Origin: Brassica napus
Taxonomy: Eukaryota; Streptophyta; Magnoliopsida; Brassicales; Brassicaceae
Assembly (NCBI RefSeq): GCF_020379485.1
Contig: NC_063452.1
Location: 11,139,065-11,203,064 of the forward strand
Direction: 5' to 3'
DNA: 64,000 bases
Made by a program: the position numbers and the translations under genes. Below, piece after piece: positions 11,801-20,058 of this stretch. The notes below the pieces were generated by a model. It was given only the letters and a program-made list of their open reading frames with translations. It ran no database searches and was not told where the DNA came from. The stretch's first letter is position 1; every line of letters begins with the position of its first letter.

Positions 11801-12997
11801 AAGCTCATTAAAGTAGTCGACCGCCACTTGAGCTTTTGCTGCTTCTGACCATTGCTCTACTCCATTCCCATTCTTGATTCTAACCAGTCTTTTCTTCGCT
11901 CTGTTTGCCTTAACCGATTCATGAAAGAAGTTGGAGTTTCGGTCACCATATTTAAGCCATTTTTCCATGCTTCTCTGCTGCCAGTAGAGTTCCTCTTCTT
12001 TATACGCTCTACATAGCTCTTTCTTTATCACCCTGATCGCATGCCAACACGGGTAGTTTCTTGATTGAAACCATTCTAGCCTCCTCTCCAAAATATGAAT
12101 TTTATCTTTGGCATTGAAGACCCTCTGTTTCTTCCATTCACTCAAAGCACCACGACAGTCTCGAAGTCTTTTCGCCACATTTCTATTTTCGGACCCTTCC
12201 GCTGCACCTCTCCACGCCTCTATGATCTTATGTTTCACTCCCGGTTGAAACAAGAATTTTTTGTCAAATCTGAACTGACCCACTCTTCTTTCTTGATAAG
12301 CTTGAAGTTTCAGTAGCACAGGTCTGTGATCAGAGCCTCGTTTGTCCAGGAACCTCTGATTCGACCCAGGAAAAAATCTCAGCCAAGCTTTATTCCCAAA
12401 AGCCCTGTCTAGACAACATTGGATCCACTTATGCCATCTTTGCCCCGCCCATGTAAATCTGATGCCAGATGACTCTAGTTCTTCCATTCCACAAGCCGCA
12501 AGCATATCCCCAAAAGGTTTGAATGAAGCTTCAGATCTCATGGGGCCTCCCGTTTTTTCATCATTGTTGAGGATGTCATTGAAGTCTCCAATTAAGCACC
12601 ACTTATCTCTTCTGGTGACCCCTATCCTGCTGATTCTTTCCCAAACAATCTCCTTCCCCTCTGAAGACGGTTCACCATATAAACATGAGAGGAAAAAACT
12701 AACCTCTCCATATTGAACCTGCATATCGATCAGATTCTTATTTGCATATTTAATATCCAGCTTGATGTCGCTTTTCCAAAATAATGCCAAGCCCCCACTC
12801 AAGCCTCTCGGATCAATTGTGAATACCCTATCATACCCGAGCCACTGCTGCAAATCCACCAAAATGTTTCTACAATTCTTAGTCTCCATTAAGAACATGA
12901 TCTCCGGGAAATGAGTTCGACGTATTTCCCGGAGTCTCTGAATTGTCAGGTCTTGAGTACGTCCCAAGCCCTGGCAATTCCAGCTCAATATGCTCAT
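8849..12997 (-). CDS. LINE ORF2 protein: endonuclease-reverse transcriptase
   Basis: The 1382-codon ORF has no interruption. Residues 1-230 form an apurinic-type endonuclease (start MSILSWNCQGLG, then GDFNDIL, then GSDHRPV). Residues about 430-750 form the reverse transcriptase: APGPDGMSGFFFQ, TDMSKAYDKVEW (about 576), GLRQGDPLSPFLF, and the catalytic FADDS (about 683). Residues about 1050-1120 form the zf-RVT domain (TPPKIRTFVWK, CQLCGFEGESVNHILFSC). The last 150 residues resemble the RNase-H-like RVT_3 domain, but I do not see a clear catalytic DEDD set there. The start ATG shares its A with the ORF1 stop (TAATG), which suggests stop-restart translation. The protein nicks target DNA and reverse-transcribes LINE RNA in place. 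Confidence 0.95.
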   Translation of the reverse strand: MSILSWNCQGLGRTQDLTIQRLREIRRTHFPEIMFLMETKNCRNILVDLQQWLGYDRVFTIDPRGLSGGLALFWKSDIKLDIKYANKNLIDMQVQYGEVSFFLSCLYGEPSSEGKEIVWERISRIGVTRRDKWCLIGDFNDILNNDEKTGGPMRSEASFKPFGDMLAACGMEELESSGIRFTWAGQRWHKWIQCCLDRAFGNKAWLRFFPGSNQRFLDKRGSDHRPVLLKLQAYQERRVGQFRFDKKFLFQPGVKHKIIEAWRGAAEGSENRNVAKRLRDCRGALSEWKKQRVFNAKDKIHILERRLEWFQSRNYPCWHAIRVIKKELCRAYKEEELYWQQRSMEKWLKYGDRNSNFFHESVKANRAKKRLVRIKNGNGVEQWSEAAKAQVAVDYFNELFRSSNPPSYQPLLQDMRPRVSDEMNRQMTVEVSDEEIKCAVFSIKGASAPGPDGMSGFFFQQYWDEIGPRVSAEVKKFFVTGRMPADWNFTYICLIPKVQEPETMADMRPISLCSVLYKIIAKVLVYRLQPILPELISVNQSAFVAERLITDNIAIAHEAVHAIRTNPSIMTETMVVKTDMSKAYDKVEWSYLRSLMEAIGFDARWVKLIMACVTSVSFAVLVNDQPFGMVKPQCGLRQGDPLSPFLFVLCTEGLTHLLNRAERLSLLNGLKFVEEGPSVHHLLFADDSLFMCKASENQARTLNQVLEVYGCATGQTINLQKSAVSFGSKVDPAVKLAIQRVLGISNEGGSGKYLGLPECFSGSKVDLLGYLKGKVNGRLNAWYLRNLSQAGKEILLKTSASALPVFAMSVFKLPKTICANMSSAMANFWWGSDAHIRKIHWIAWEKLCLPKESGGMGFRDLEAFNQALLAKQAWKVLTFPHCLLARFLKSRYFPSSNFLDAKLGDKPSFAWRSLLSGRELILKGLQKRVGDGNSIHVWTDKWVEDEADGYGMRAPWIKNCTFNVNLRVRELIDFQNRRWNIQALEEVFVPSDIQILLNNQPVTSKEDFWVWKFNKSGAYSVKSGYWLAAQEKSKEIRQVAEAQPSLNSLKSQIWKVQTPPKIRTFVWKAVSQALPVADLLRERGMKCDDRCQLCGFEGESVNHILFSCHLPRKCWAVSNIPSPRGGFSDHSIYENIAYLLKVSKDVRFDIEINRSWPWVLWYLWKNRNAFIFEGKLFEADEIRKKAKEEADVWFVAQQVQSGMDQVEAGVIEKGVLGNAPKIAKGWVLCEFDMDWSKGLGFMGAAWIVKDEKRRVLLHSRRAFSDVKSINEAKLQIWLWVLESMKSLKKNKVIFLSTFGDIVEAIEKPALWPNLQFEATEIKRELRSLEAWELRFGLLASVRCASFIAQSVRQLGLMQSYVAVGHPRWLDHMYVNESGAYDS

Positions 12998-14454
12998 TAA
13001 ATATTGGGCGATCCCTTCCTCGGGATCACCTTTAGGGTTTTAGACTTCTCCGAAACTAGAAGATCCCCAACTTCAGTTTCTACCTTTCTCTTCTTACTCC
13101 CTTCCACTCTCTTATCAGCTGCTTTATCCCATAGGACTCCCTCTTCCTTTTCCGCGTTCAAAAGCAGCCTAGGATTTCTTCTTGACTTGGGAGGACGTCT
13201 ACGCTGATATGTTTTCTTCTTAGTCCCGGATGAAGCACACGGTTCCGAAAAACCAGTACTAAACACCGTCGAACTAGGAGGAGAACCCATATAAATGGCA
13301 TCAAACTTAGTGTCATCACTTCCACCCATTGTGATCTTTTCAGCGTTCCATCGTCCTGCTGTATCAGCTCTGATTGCAGAAGCCATAAATTTCTCCTGTT
13401 GGTTTCTGCCTTCCAAAGGCTTCTTTAATTCCTCATAGCTGAAAACTATCCCTTTCCCTCTGTCAAAGTCTTGAGAAATAATGGGAGGTGTCTCAAGTCT
13501 CAACATTGTACGCTTCAGCATAGGATCTTGTTCCACCGCAGCTACCGAGCCTCTCACTCTTTCTTGCCTCACGTATCTGTCCTCTTCGGTGGCCAACATC
13601 ATATACTGTCTCATTTCATCCAGCACCTCTTTTATTATTTTCGGCTTTCCAGTAATTGAACTTATCCCCACCTGATCTTCAGTAAGAACTCCAAAAAGAG
13701 GATCATTTTCTTTTAAAACAACTTGTTTTACTTCCATCTCCTTTGAGATCCTTTGGCTTCTTACAAGAGTTTCATCTTTTCTTCTTTTCACTACCAGAGG
13801 ACACACCTTTTGCTCATGGTTCAGCCTATGACAAGTAAAGCATCGCTTTTGGATCCTTTCATAGTCAAAATGGATCTTCACCGGCTTTGCTCCTTTAATG
13901 TTGACAACCCTTGACATCTTCAAAGGGTTCGCCACATTGAACTTCACTTGGACTCTTTCATAGGGTTGAGTTTGCGGTTTTGTGGGGTCAAAGATAAATT
14001 CCTTAACTTCTCCCAGCAGCTCTCCCAGCGCCATGATAGCTTCCTTTGTGTAGTAATTCATAGGAATGTTGCTAATCCGCACCCACAGCAGAATAAACTG
14101 CAGATAATCGTCTGGTGGTTCTTCAACCCACCTCTCAATCGCCAAAGCCCATTCATTGAAGGTATGTACTCCTTTCGCCAATACATCAAGTAAATCGTAC
14201 TCATGGTCGAAGAAGAATTGAAAACGCTCCTTGGACAGAGCCACTCCTCGACATCTACCCTCCTTCTGCCATTTTCCAGGCATCCTCCAAATTAAAGTTG
14301 ACATTTTCTGGCATTCTGGGTTTAGGATTCTACCCACCAGACTCAGCTTATTCTTCTCATTCGAACAGAACCCCGGTAGATCCGGCATTTCGAACGGTTC
14401 ATCTTCTTCCTCCAGTGAAAGAGCCATCAAGGCTCTGTCCATTGCCGCCGACAT
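12997..14454 (-). CDS. LINE ORF1 protein: DUF4283 and CCHC zinc knuckle
   Basis: I take the ATG at 14454 (MSAAMDRALMALSLEEED), because the open frame further upstream to 14481 has no ATG. The N-terminal part (ILNPECQKM, WRMPGKWQ, FFFDHEYDLLDVL, LQFILLWVRISNIP) is the DUF4283 domain typical of plant L1 ORF1 proteins. A knuckle, CFTCHRLNHEQKVCPL, follows near residue 205. The C-terminal half is basic and low in complexity (KKKTYQRRRPPKSRR). The protein is expected to bind LINE RNA in ribonucleoprotein particles. The stop TAA overlaps the ORF2 start by one base. Confidence 0.92.
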   Translation of the reverse strand: MSAAMDRALMALSLEEEDEPFEMPDLPGFCSNEKNKLSLVGRILNPECQKMSTLIWRMPGKWQKEGRCRGVALSKERFQFFFDHEYDLLDVLAKGVHTFNEWALAIERWVEEPPDDYLQFILLWVRISNIPMNYYTKEAIMALGELLGEVKEFIFDPTKPQTQPYERVQVKFNVANPLKMSRVVNIKGAKPVKIHFDYERIQKRCFTCHRLNHEQKVCPLVVKRRKDETLVRSQRISKEMEVKQVVLKENDPLFGVLTEDQVGISSITGKPKIIKEVLDEMRQYMMLATEEDRYVRQERVRGSVAAVEQDPMLKRTMLRLETPPIISQDFDRGKGIVFSYEELKKPLEGRNQQEKFMASAIRADTAGRWNAEKITMGGSDDTKFDAIYMGSPPSSTVFSTGFSEPCASSGTKKKTYQRRRPPKSRRNPRLLLNAEKEEGVLWDKAADKRVEGSKKRKVETEVGDLLVSEKSKTLKVIPRKGSPNI

Positions 14455-14689
14455 CGGTAAAGATAATCTTCGAAGCTCCAATCAGACTAAAACCAAAGAC
14501 GTTCACCCGATTGATTGCCCCAAATCCGATCTAGCTTTTTCCACGATCAAAGAACACTCGATCTTATCTTCACTTTTACTAAAAAGAACGTAGAAAGAAC
14601 CACAAAGTGGTTGAACTGCTTCAGGAAAACGTGTTTTTCTTTCTTTTTCAGGGACCCACGTACCACTACTTTACTCCAAGTTGAGAGAA

Positions 14690-14707
14690 TCCTGCTATTT
14701 TTTCTTT
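14690..14707. repeat. Target-site duplication (5' copy) of the LINE
   Basis: Exact match to 8652-8669. It marks the pre-insertion site in the EGL3 upstream region. Confidence 0.93.
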
Positions 14708-15048
14708 ACCATTTATTTTTTTCCAAAACTATTAAAAAAATCCTCGTAAATTTATGTATTCTATGATAATATAACAGTGCATTTAAGTGTCCATAAAGAG
14801 ATTCCGAGACCGTCCTTTCTCTCTCGACTCAAATCTCAATTCAACCATAACAATAGTAACTTTCAAATATAAAAAATATTATTTTAAGTTTTTTTATTAT
14901 TCTTCCCGTATCTAGAAGGGTTCAAGATAAATGTTATGGGGCTTTGTTGTTTTCTTCCTTCCCGAACTGAACCAGTGTCATGTAAAAATCACCAACTCAT
15001 AAGTCAAACCCTATAATTCCATTCTGCTTTTTTCCTTGTCTACAAATA
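14708..15048 (+). promoter_or_regulatory. Remaining proximal promoter and 5' UTR of EGL3
   Basis: Only 341 bases separate the LINE target duplication from the EGL3 ATG. The stretch is AT-rich, with a CT-rich part (CCTTTCTCTCTCGACTC near 14813) and a pyrimidine-rich leader before ATAATGGCTGC. I cannot place the transcription start with confidence. Any MYB or bHLH sites further upstream are now displaced by 6 kb. Confidence 0.55.
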
Positions 15049-18000
15049 ATGGCTGCTGTAGAAAACAGAATGGTGCCGGAAAATCTAAAGAAGCACCTCG
15101 CTATTTCAGTTCGAAACATTCAATGGAGTTACGGAATCTTTTGGTCTGTCTCTTCTTCTCAACCAGGGTACATCTCCTAATCTTTACCCTTTTTTTCTCT
15201 AAGTTTAAAGTTTTCTTGGCTTTCTCCACAATACTTGAGATATTGTTGTTTCTAATCAAGAACTGAGAAAAAAAAAAACTAATTATGGGCTCATTTCAAC
15301 ATTCAATCTTTCTCATTTTCAAATTTTATCTGTATGTTGTGGGTTAAAAAAAAGACTGTTGGAATGGGGAGATGGATACTACAATGGAGACATTAAGACG
15401 AGGAAGACGGTTCAAGCATCGCAAGTTAAAGCTGACCAGTTGGGTCTTGAGAGAAGTGAGCAGCTTAGAGAGCTTTACGAATCTCTCTCCCTCGCGGAAT
15501 CTTCAACCTCCTGTGGTTCTCAGGTCACTAGACGGGCTTCCGCCGCCTCTCTCTCTCCGGAAGATCTCACCGACACTGAGTGGTTTTACTTAGTATGCAT
15601 GTCTTTCGTCTTCAACATTGGTGAAGGGTAATTCCGTCTTTAATCTTATAATCCATTACTAATTAAACCATTTAAAAAAAAAAAACAACTTCAAAACATG
15701 TATCGTACTTTTTGATAAAAAAAAATTATGTACTATATATATATTTTTAAAATTATGTACTATATTTCTACTTACAAAACTGACAGAAAATGTATGCTAT
15801 TGCAAAATTTCAAAGATCAATGTAATTTCGTATAGATATGAATTATGATTAATCAAACTTAATTATAATTAAGAGTACTTTGATTTTGTCTAACAAAAAG
15901 ACAAACATCCTTTATTATCATGTCTCCTTCAGTTCTCATCTTCCACTTATTCCGACATGGACGAGTTTGATTGTTACAAACGCAATGTTTTTACGTTTGT
16001 GTTTTTTACAAAGTATCAACCTTAGCATGAGTTATAAATGATGATGTATATAAGCATTTTTTTCGTCCGGCCGATTAAGAATAAAACATAAAATGATTTT
16101 TAAAAAATGTCTTTTTATTATTATAGAATTCCCGGAGGAGCGTTGGCGAACGGGCAACCAATATGGCTATGTAACGCTCATACCGCCGACAGCAAAGTCT
16201 TCACTCGCTCTCTTCTCGCAAAAGTAAGTTCTTGAGTAGTTTCTGTTTTCAACTGGAAACGCTATAACTAAAACGCTTTTCCATGTGGCGCTGCTTTCGC
16301 TCTTTTAAGAGTGCTTCGCTTTTGACAGTGGTTTGCTTCCCATTTCTTGGAGGAGTTCTTGAGATCGGCACGACCGAACATGTAAGCCAATATTTTTATA
16401 TTTATCCTATAAAACTCAGCCGTTTCGACGCATTAGGAGACCACACCAATCAACAGGATACATAATCCTATTAATTTTTTATCTATCAAAAATTAGCACA
16501 AAAGGTAAAGGTATTTCTAGCATGTATATTAAACAACATATTTATAATTTACATTGATTAGGTAAATAAAAATAGGACAGAAAAAAGTCCCATCTGACAA
16601 AAGGTTTAATTTCTCCGACATTTCTAATCAATATTGTCATAAAGCTGTACATTTCCAGCGTTTAATAGTGAATAATGAAAGTTAAAAGGGCTAATTTATT
16701 GTCTTTTAAAAAAAAATTATTTTAGGTTGCAGAGAACTTAAACGTGATACAATGCGTGAAGACATTGTTCCTGGAAGCTCCTCATGGAACTTTATCAACG
16801 AGATCCGATTATCAAGAAATTTTCGATCCTTTAAGCAACGATAAATACATTCCAGTGTTCGGAACTGAAGCTTTTCCGACAACTTCTACAAGCGTGTATG
16901 AGCAAGAACCAGATGATCATGATTCGTTCATCAACGGTGGTGGTGCATCTCACGTACAGAGCTGGCAATTTGTGGGTGAAGAACTCAGTAACTGCCTTCA
17001 CCAACCGCTTAATTCCAGCGACTGCGTTTCTCAGACGTTTGTTGGAGCGACTGGGAGAGTTTCTTGCGGCCCAAGAAAGAGTAAGAGTCAAAGGTTAGGT
17101 CAGATTCAAGAACAGAGTAACCGTGTAAACATGGACGATGATGTTCATTACCAAGGCGTGATCTCGACGATTTTCAAAACAACACATCAGCTAGTTCTTG
17201 GACCGCAGTTTCATAACTTGGATAAGCGGTCAAGTTTCACGCGGTGGAGGAGGTCATCATCATCGTCTGCAAAATCGTTAGGAGAGAAGTCACAAAACAT
17301 ATTAAAGAAAATTGTTTTTGAGGTTCCTCGGATGCACCAAAAGGACACACTCGAAGATAGCGGTAATAAGGTTGGAGATGAAACCGCGAACCACGCCTTG
17401 TCCGAGAGGAAACGCCGTGAGAAATTGAATGATCGGTTCATGACGTTGAGATCAATGATTCCTTCGATTAGTAAGGTAACCTAATCCATCAATTTTGCTT
17501 CAAATAGTGTTTTTGTATGTGCATGTTAAAACTATTATGTTTTCAAGGGAAGTAATCTTATCTCATGTGGTTTCTTCAGATCGATAAGGTGTCGATTCTT
17601 GATGATACGATTGAGTATCTTCAAGAACTGCAAAGACGGGTTCAAGAATTGGAATCTTGCAGAGAATCTATCGATACAGAAATGCGAATGGCTATGAAGA
17701 GGAAGAAACCGGATGGTGAAGATGAAAGCGCCTCGGCTAATTGTTTGAACAACAAGAGGAAGGAGAGTGATATGGGAGAAGATGAACCGGCTGATACCGG
17801 TTATGCTGGTCTAACCGATAATTTGAGGATCGGTTCGTTTGGCAATGAGGTGGTTATTGAGCTTAGGTGTGCTTGGAGAGAAGGGATATTGCTTGAGATA
17901 ATGGATGTTATTAGTGACCTCAATTTGGATTCTCACTCGGTACAGTCCTCAACCGGGGATGGGTTATTGTGTTTAACTGTCAATTGCAAGGTACATCCAT

Positions 18001-18150
18001 TTACACAAGCTAAATTTATGTTACCCAACCGGAATGTGAGTAAACCGAAACTGATATATATTTTAATGTTGGTTGCAGCATAAAGGGACAAAAATAGCCA
18101 CAACAGGAATGATTCAAGATGCACTTCAACGAGTTGCATGGATATGTTAA
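15049..18150 (+). CDS. EGL3: EGL3 bHLH transcription factor (ENHANCER OF GLABRA3 orthologue)
   Basis: Seven exons join in frame: 15049-15167, 15355-15627, 16127-16223, 16310-16381, 16726-17475, 17580-17990, 18079-18150. All introns are GT-AG. The product is 597 aa, close to Arabidopsis EGL3 (596 as I recall). Residues about 15-190 form the MYC-type N-terminal domain that binds R2R3-MYBs (IQWSYGIFWSVSSSQPG, WGDGYYNGDIKTRK, FLGGVLEIGTTEH). The bHLH spans about 409-460, with basic region HALSERKRREKLNDRF, carrying the H, E and R residues of E-box binders. An ACT-like dimerisation domain fills the C terminus (GNEVVIELRCAWREGILLE; end ALQRVAWIC). EGL3 acts with MYBs and the WD40 protein TTG1 in the nucleus to drive trichome fate, non-hair root cells, anthocyanin and seed-coat genes. 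Features such as IPGGALANG and MDDDVHYQGVISTIFKT favour EGL3 over GL3. No stop or frameshift is seen. Confidence 0.96.
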
Positions 18151-19027
18151 AGGTCTCACGGTTTAGATTGATAGAATTAGCTTTTGTTCCGGTTTAATTT
18201 TCTGATCTTTTGTACTCAGATATTCAAAACAGATCTTTTTTTGTTTTTTTTTTTTGAGATTTTGAAAATTTTGGACGATCCTTTGGAAATCTTGTAAAAT
18301 AGAATTCCTTTTGGTTCATAACGTAGTCGTAGACTAATATGAGTTCCTTAGTTGACATATAATGAGATTAGCTGAAGTGAAATGAAACACTCGGCCTAGC
18401 TCGTGCAGTAACCATTCTTGATGATAAGTAATGTTTGCAAAAGAAAAAAAATAGTAAAATAGTACCAAATGCATATTTTGTGACTAGTTTAAGATTCTAC
18501 CAAACAAAATCATATACTAAAATCTAAATAGATAGAAGATAGTTCGATTTCAATATTCTTTTGGTATATTTAGGAAATTAATGTTTTAAAAATATAGTTT
18601 GAAAATATAAAGATGGTTGGTCAAAAGCTGCTAGAAAAGTGTTTTGTTCACATACAATGCCTTAGTAAAAGGAAGTAATGTCATTTCAAATAATTGCAGC
18701 TAACACCACTGAGAAATTTGAACATGCGTAACCCATTTTAACAATTACTTTATCATAAAAAGAAGGAAGATATCTAAGCACAAGGAGTCGGACTGTATTT
18801 GGATTTCGTATGGTAGCATCAAAATAAAGTCTCTATCTTTTTAGTAAGAAGATGTTAACTTTATTGCAAAGAATACAGAACGAGGTGTTAGAAAATTGGG
18901 TTGAGACATTTCTTGATTTAGAACAAGAATAGTAGAGTGGCAATTCTTTGATGAGATTGGTTGGCATGGTAGGTGGCCTTTAACATGATCCATCAATTGG
19001 TGAATTTGAGGTGTTGTGTAGATCGTT
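18151..19027. other. EGL3 3' flank
   Basis: The T-rich stretch at 18230-18255 lies in the likely 3' UTR. Beyond it, no gene or repeat was recognised up to the solo LTR. Confidence 0.5.
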
Positions 19028-19378
19028 GGGTAAAATCCCGAGTTGTGATATGTGAAAAGGTTTAAAAGAATTGATTTGGCTACCTATGTCACCAAAGTTG
19101 ACTTACCTTTTCTGGAGCATATCCTGAAAGAACTCCAGAGTTAAGCGTGCTTGAGCTGGAGTAGTAGAAGGATGAGTGACCTATCGGGAAGTGATTCGCG
19201 ATAGCGTGCGAGTGATGCCAAAGCACGAGAAAAGGTCGGGAGGTGATTGCAGGGTCAGTAAACAATGATTTCGAGCCTTGGAAAAATTAACGGACCGATC
19301 ACTGGAACGGGATGGGGCCCACAGGCCGAGAGAGCGGGCGAGAGCGGCCCATTAGCCGTGGGCGGTCGGGGCGTTACA
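19028..19378 (+). mobile_element. Solo Cassandra LTR
   Basis: About 350 bp match the LTRs at 7368-7715 and 7821-8167 from AATCCCGAGTTGTGATATG to GGGCGTTACA. There is no interior or partner LTR nearby, so it is best explained by recombination between the two LTRs of a former element. The first bases are degraded (TGGGTAAAATCCC), leaving the exact start uncertain. The 5S-like segment is at 19114-19210. Confidence 0.88.
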
Positions 19379-20058
19379 GGTTGTTTAGTAAAGGCAACAT
19401 GGAAAAGAGTCAAAAGACTATATGAATTTGTTCGAGAAGATTGTGGACCTATGCATGGAACCTTTTTTTTGGCTAACCAACAATATGTATAGATCCAACT
19501 AGTGTGTTTAAAGATGGCTATATACCAAAAACTAGTCCAACTAGTTTGTATGCATCTGTAATTAATATGTTTATATTCGACTTTAACATGCATAACGATC
19601 CAGCTATAGCATGCATAACTTAAGACTATAGCATGTGTCTATAATGTATAACGATCCAGCTATTTGTGGGACACCATAATAACTATAATTCAAGGCTGAT
19701 TCTAAAGCTAGGGAGACTATGGACCCGAGTATCTGGAACATCCTAGCTAACTACTATATGTATAAATTCTACTACAACATATATAACTTTACAGTGTGCA
19801 AACCTACATGTATCATGAACAAATCTGACTACATCATGTATAATCCACTTATAACTTATAACATACAAAATCCAACCTACATTTCAGAGCCGTTGTAATT
19901 ACAGTAATCAGTCATTCAAGTTACACTTTCGATAACATAAACAGAAACTTGATTTTGAGACCAAAGCTGACTGACTCGAGCCAATTGTCAGCATAGTGAA
20001 CTACTATAATTAGGTATGGACATTCGGATCCTGAATCGGATTTTGGTAGGTTCTACTC
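19379..20058. other. AT-rich spacer
   Basis: No gene recognised. A short duplication, ATAACGATCCAGCTAT, occurs near 19592 and 19648. Confidence 0.5.

Larger units (their letters stand above)
8670..14689 (-). mobile_element. Full-length L1-type LINE with two open ORFs
   Basis: The element reads on the minus strand, from its 5' end at 14689 to a poly(A) tail seen as a T run at about 8670-8682. It is bounded by an exact 18-bp duplication. It has a 5' UTR of about 235 bp, ORF1 (nucleic-acid binding), ORF2 (endonuclease, reverse transcriptase, zf-RVT and RNase-H-like region) and a 3' UTR of about 170 bp. Neither ORF is interrupted, and the duplication and tail are intact, so the insertion looks recent and the copy may be retrotransposition-competent. 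It lies divergent to EGL3. Confidence 0.95.

Noticed and set aside
8958..14593. Plus-strand ORFs of 60-147 codons across 9-14.6 kb
   Set aside because: They are antisense to LINE ORF1 and ORF2 and show no domain.
15049..18150. Assignment of the bHLH gene as GL3
   Set aside because: First resemblance was to GL3, but IPGGALANG, the SDYQEIFDPLS and EAFPTTSTS stretches, MDDDVHYQGVIS and the 597-aa length fit EGL3 better (GL3 is longer).
7452..19210. 5S rRNA genes
   Set aside because: The 5S-like segments are embedded in LTRs with defined ends, lack the normal 5' third of 5S rRNA, and occur as a pair with a primer site and purine tract.
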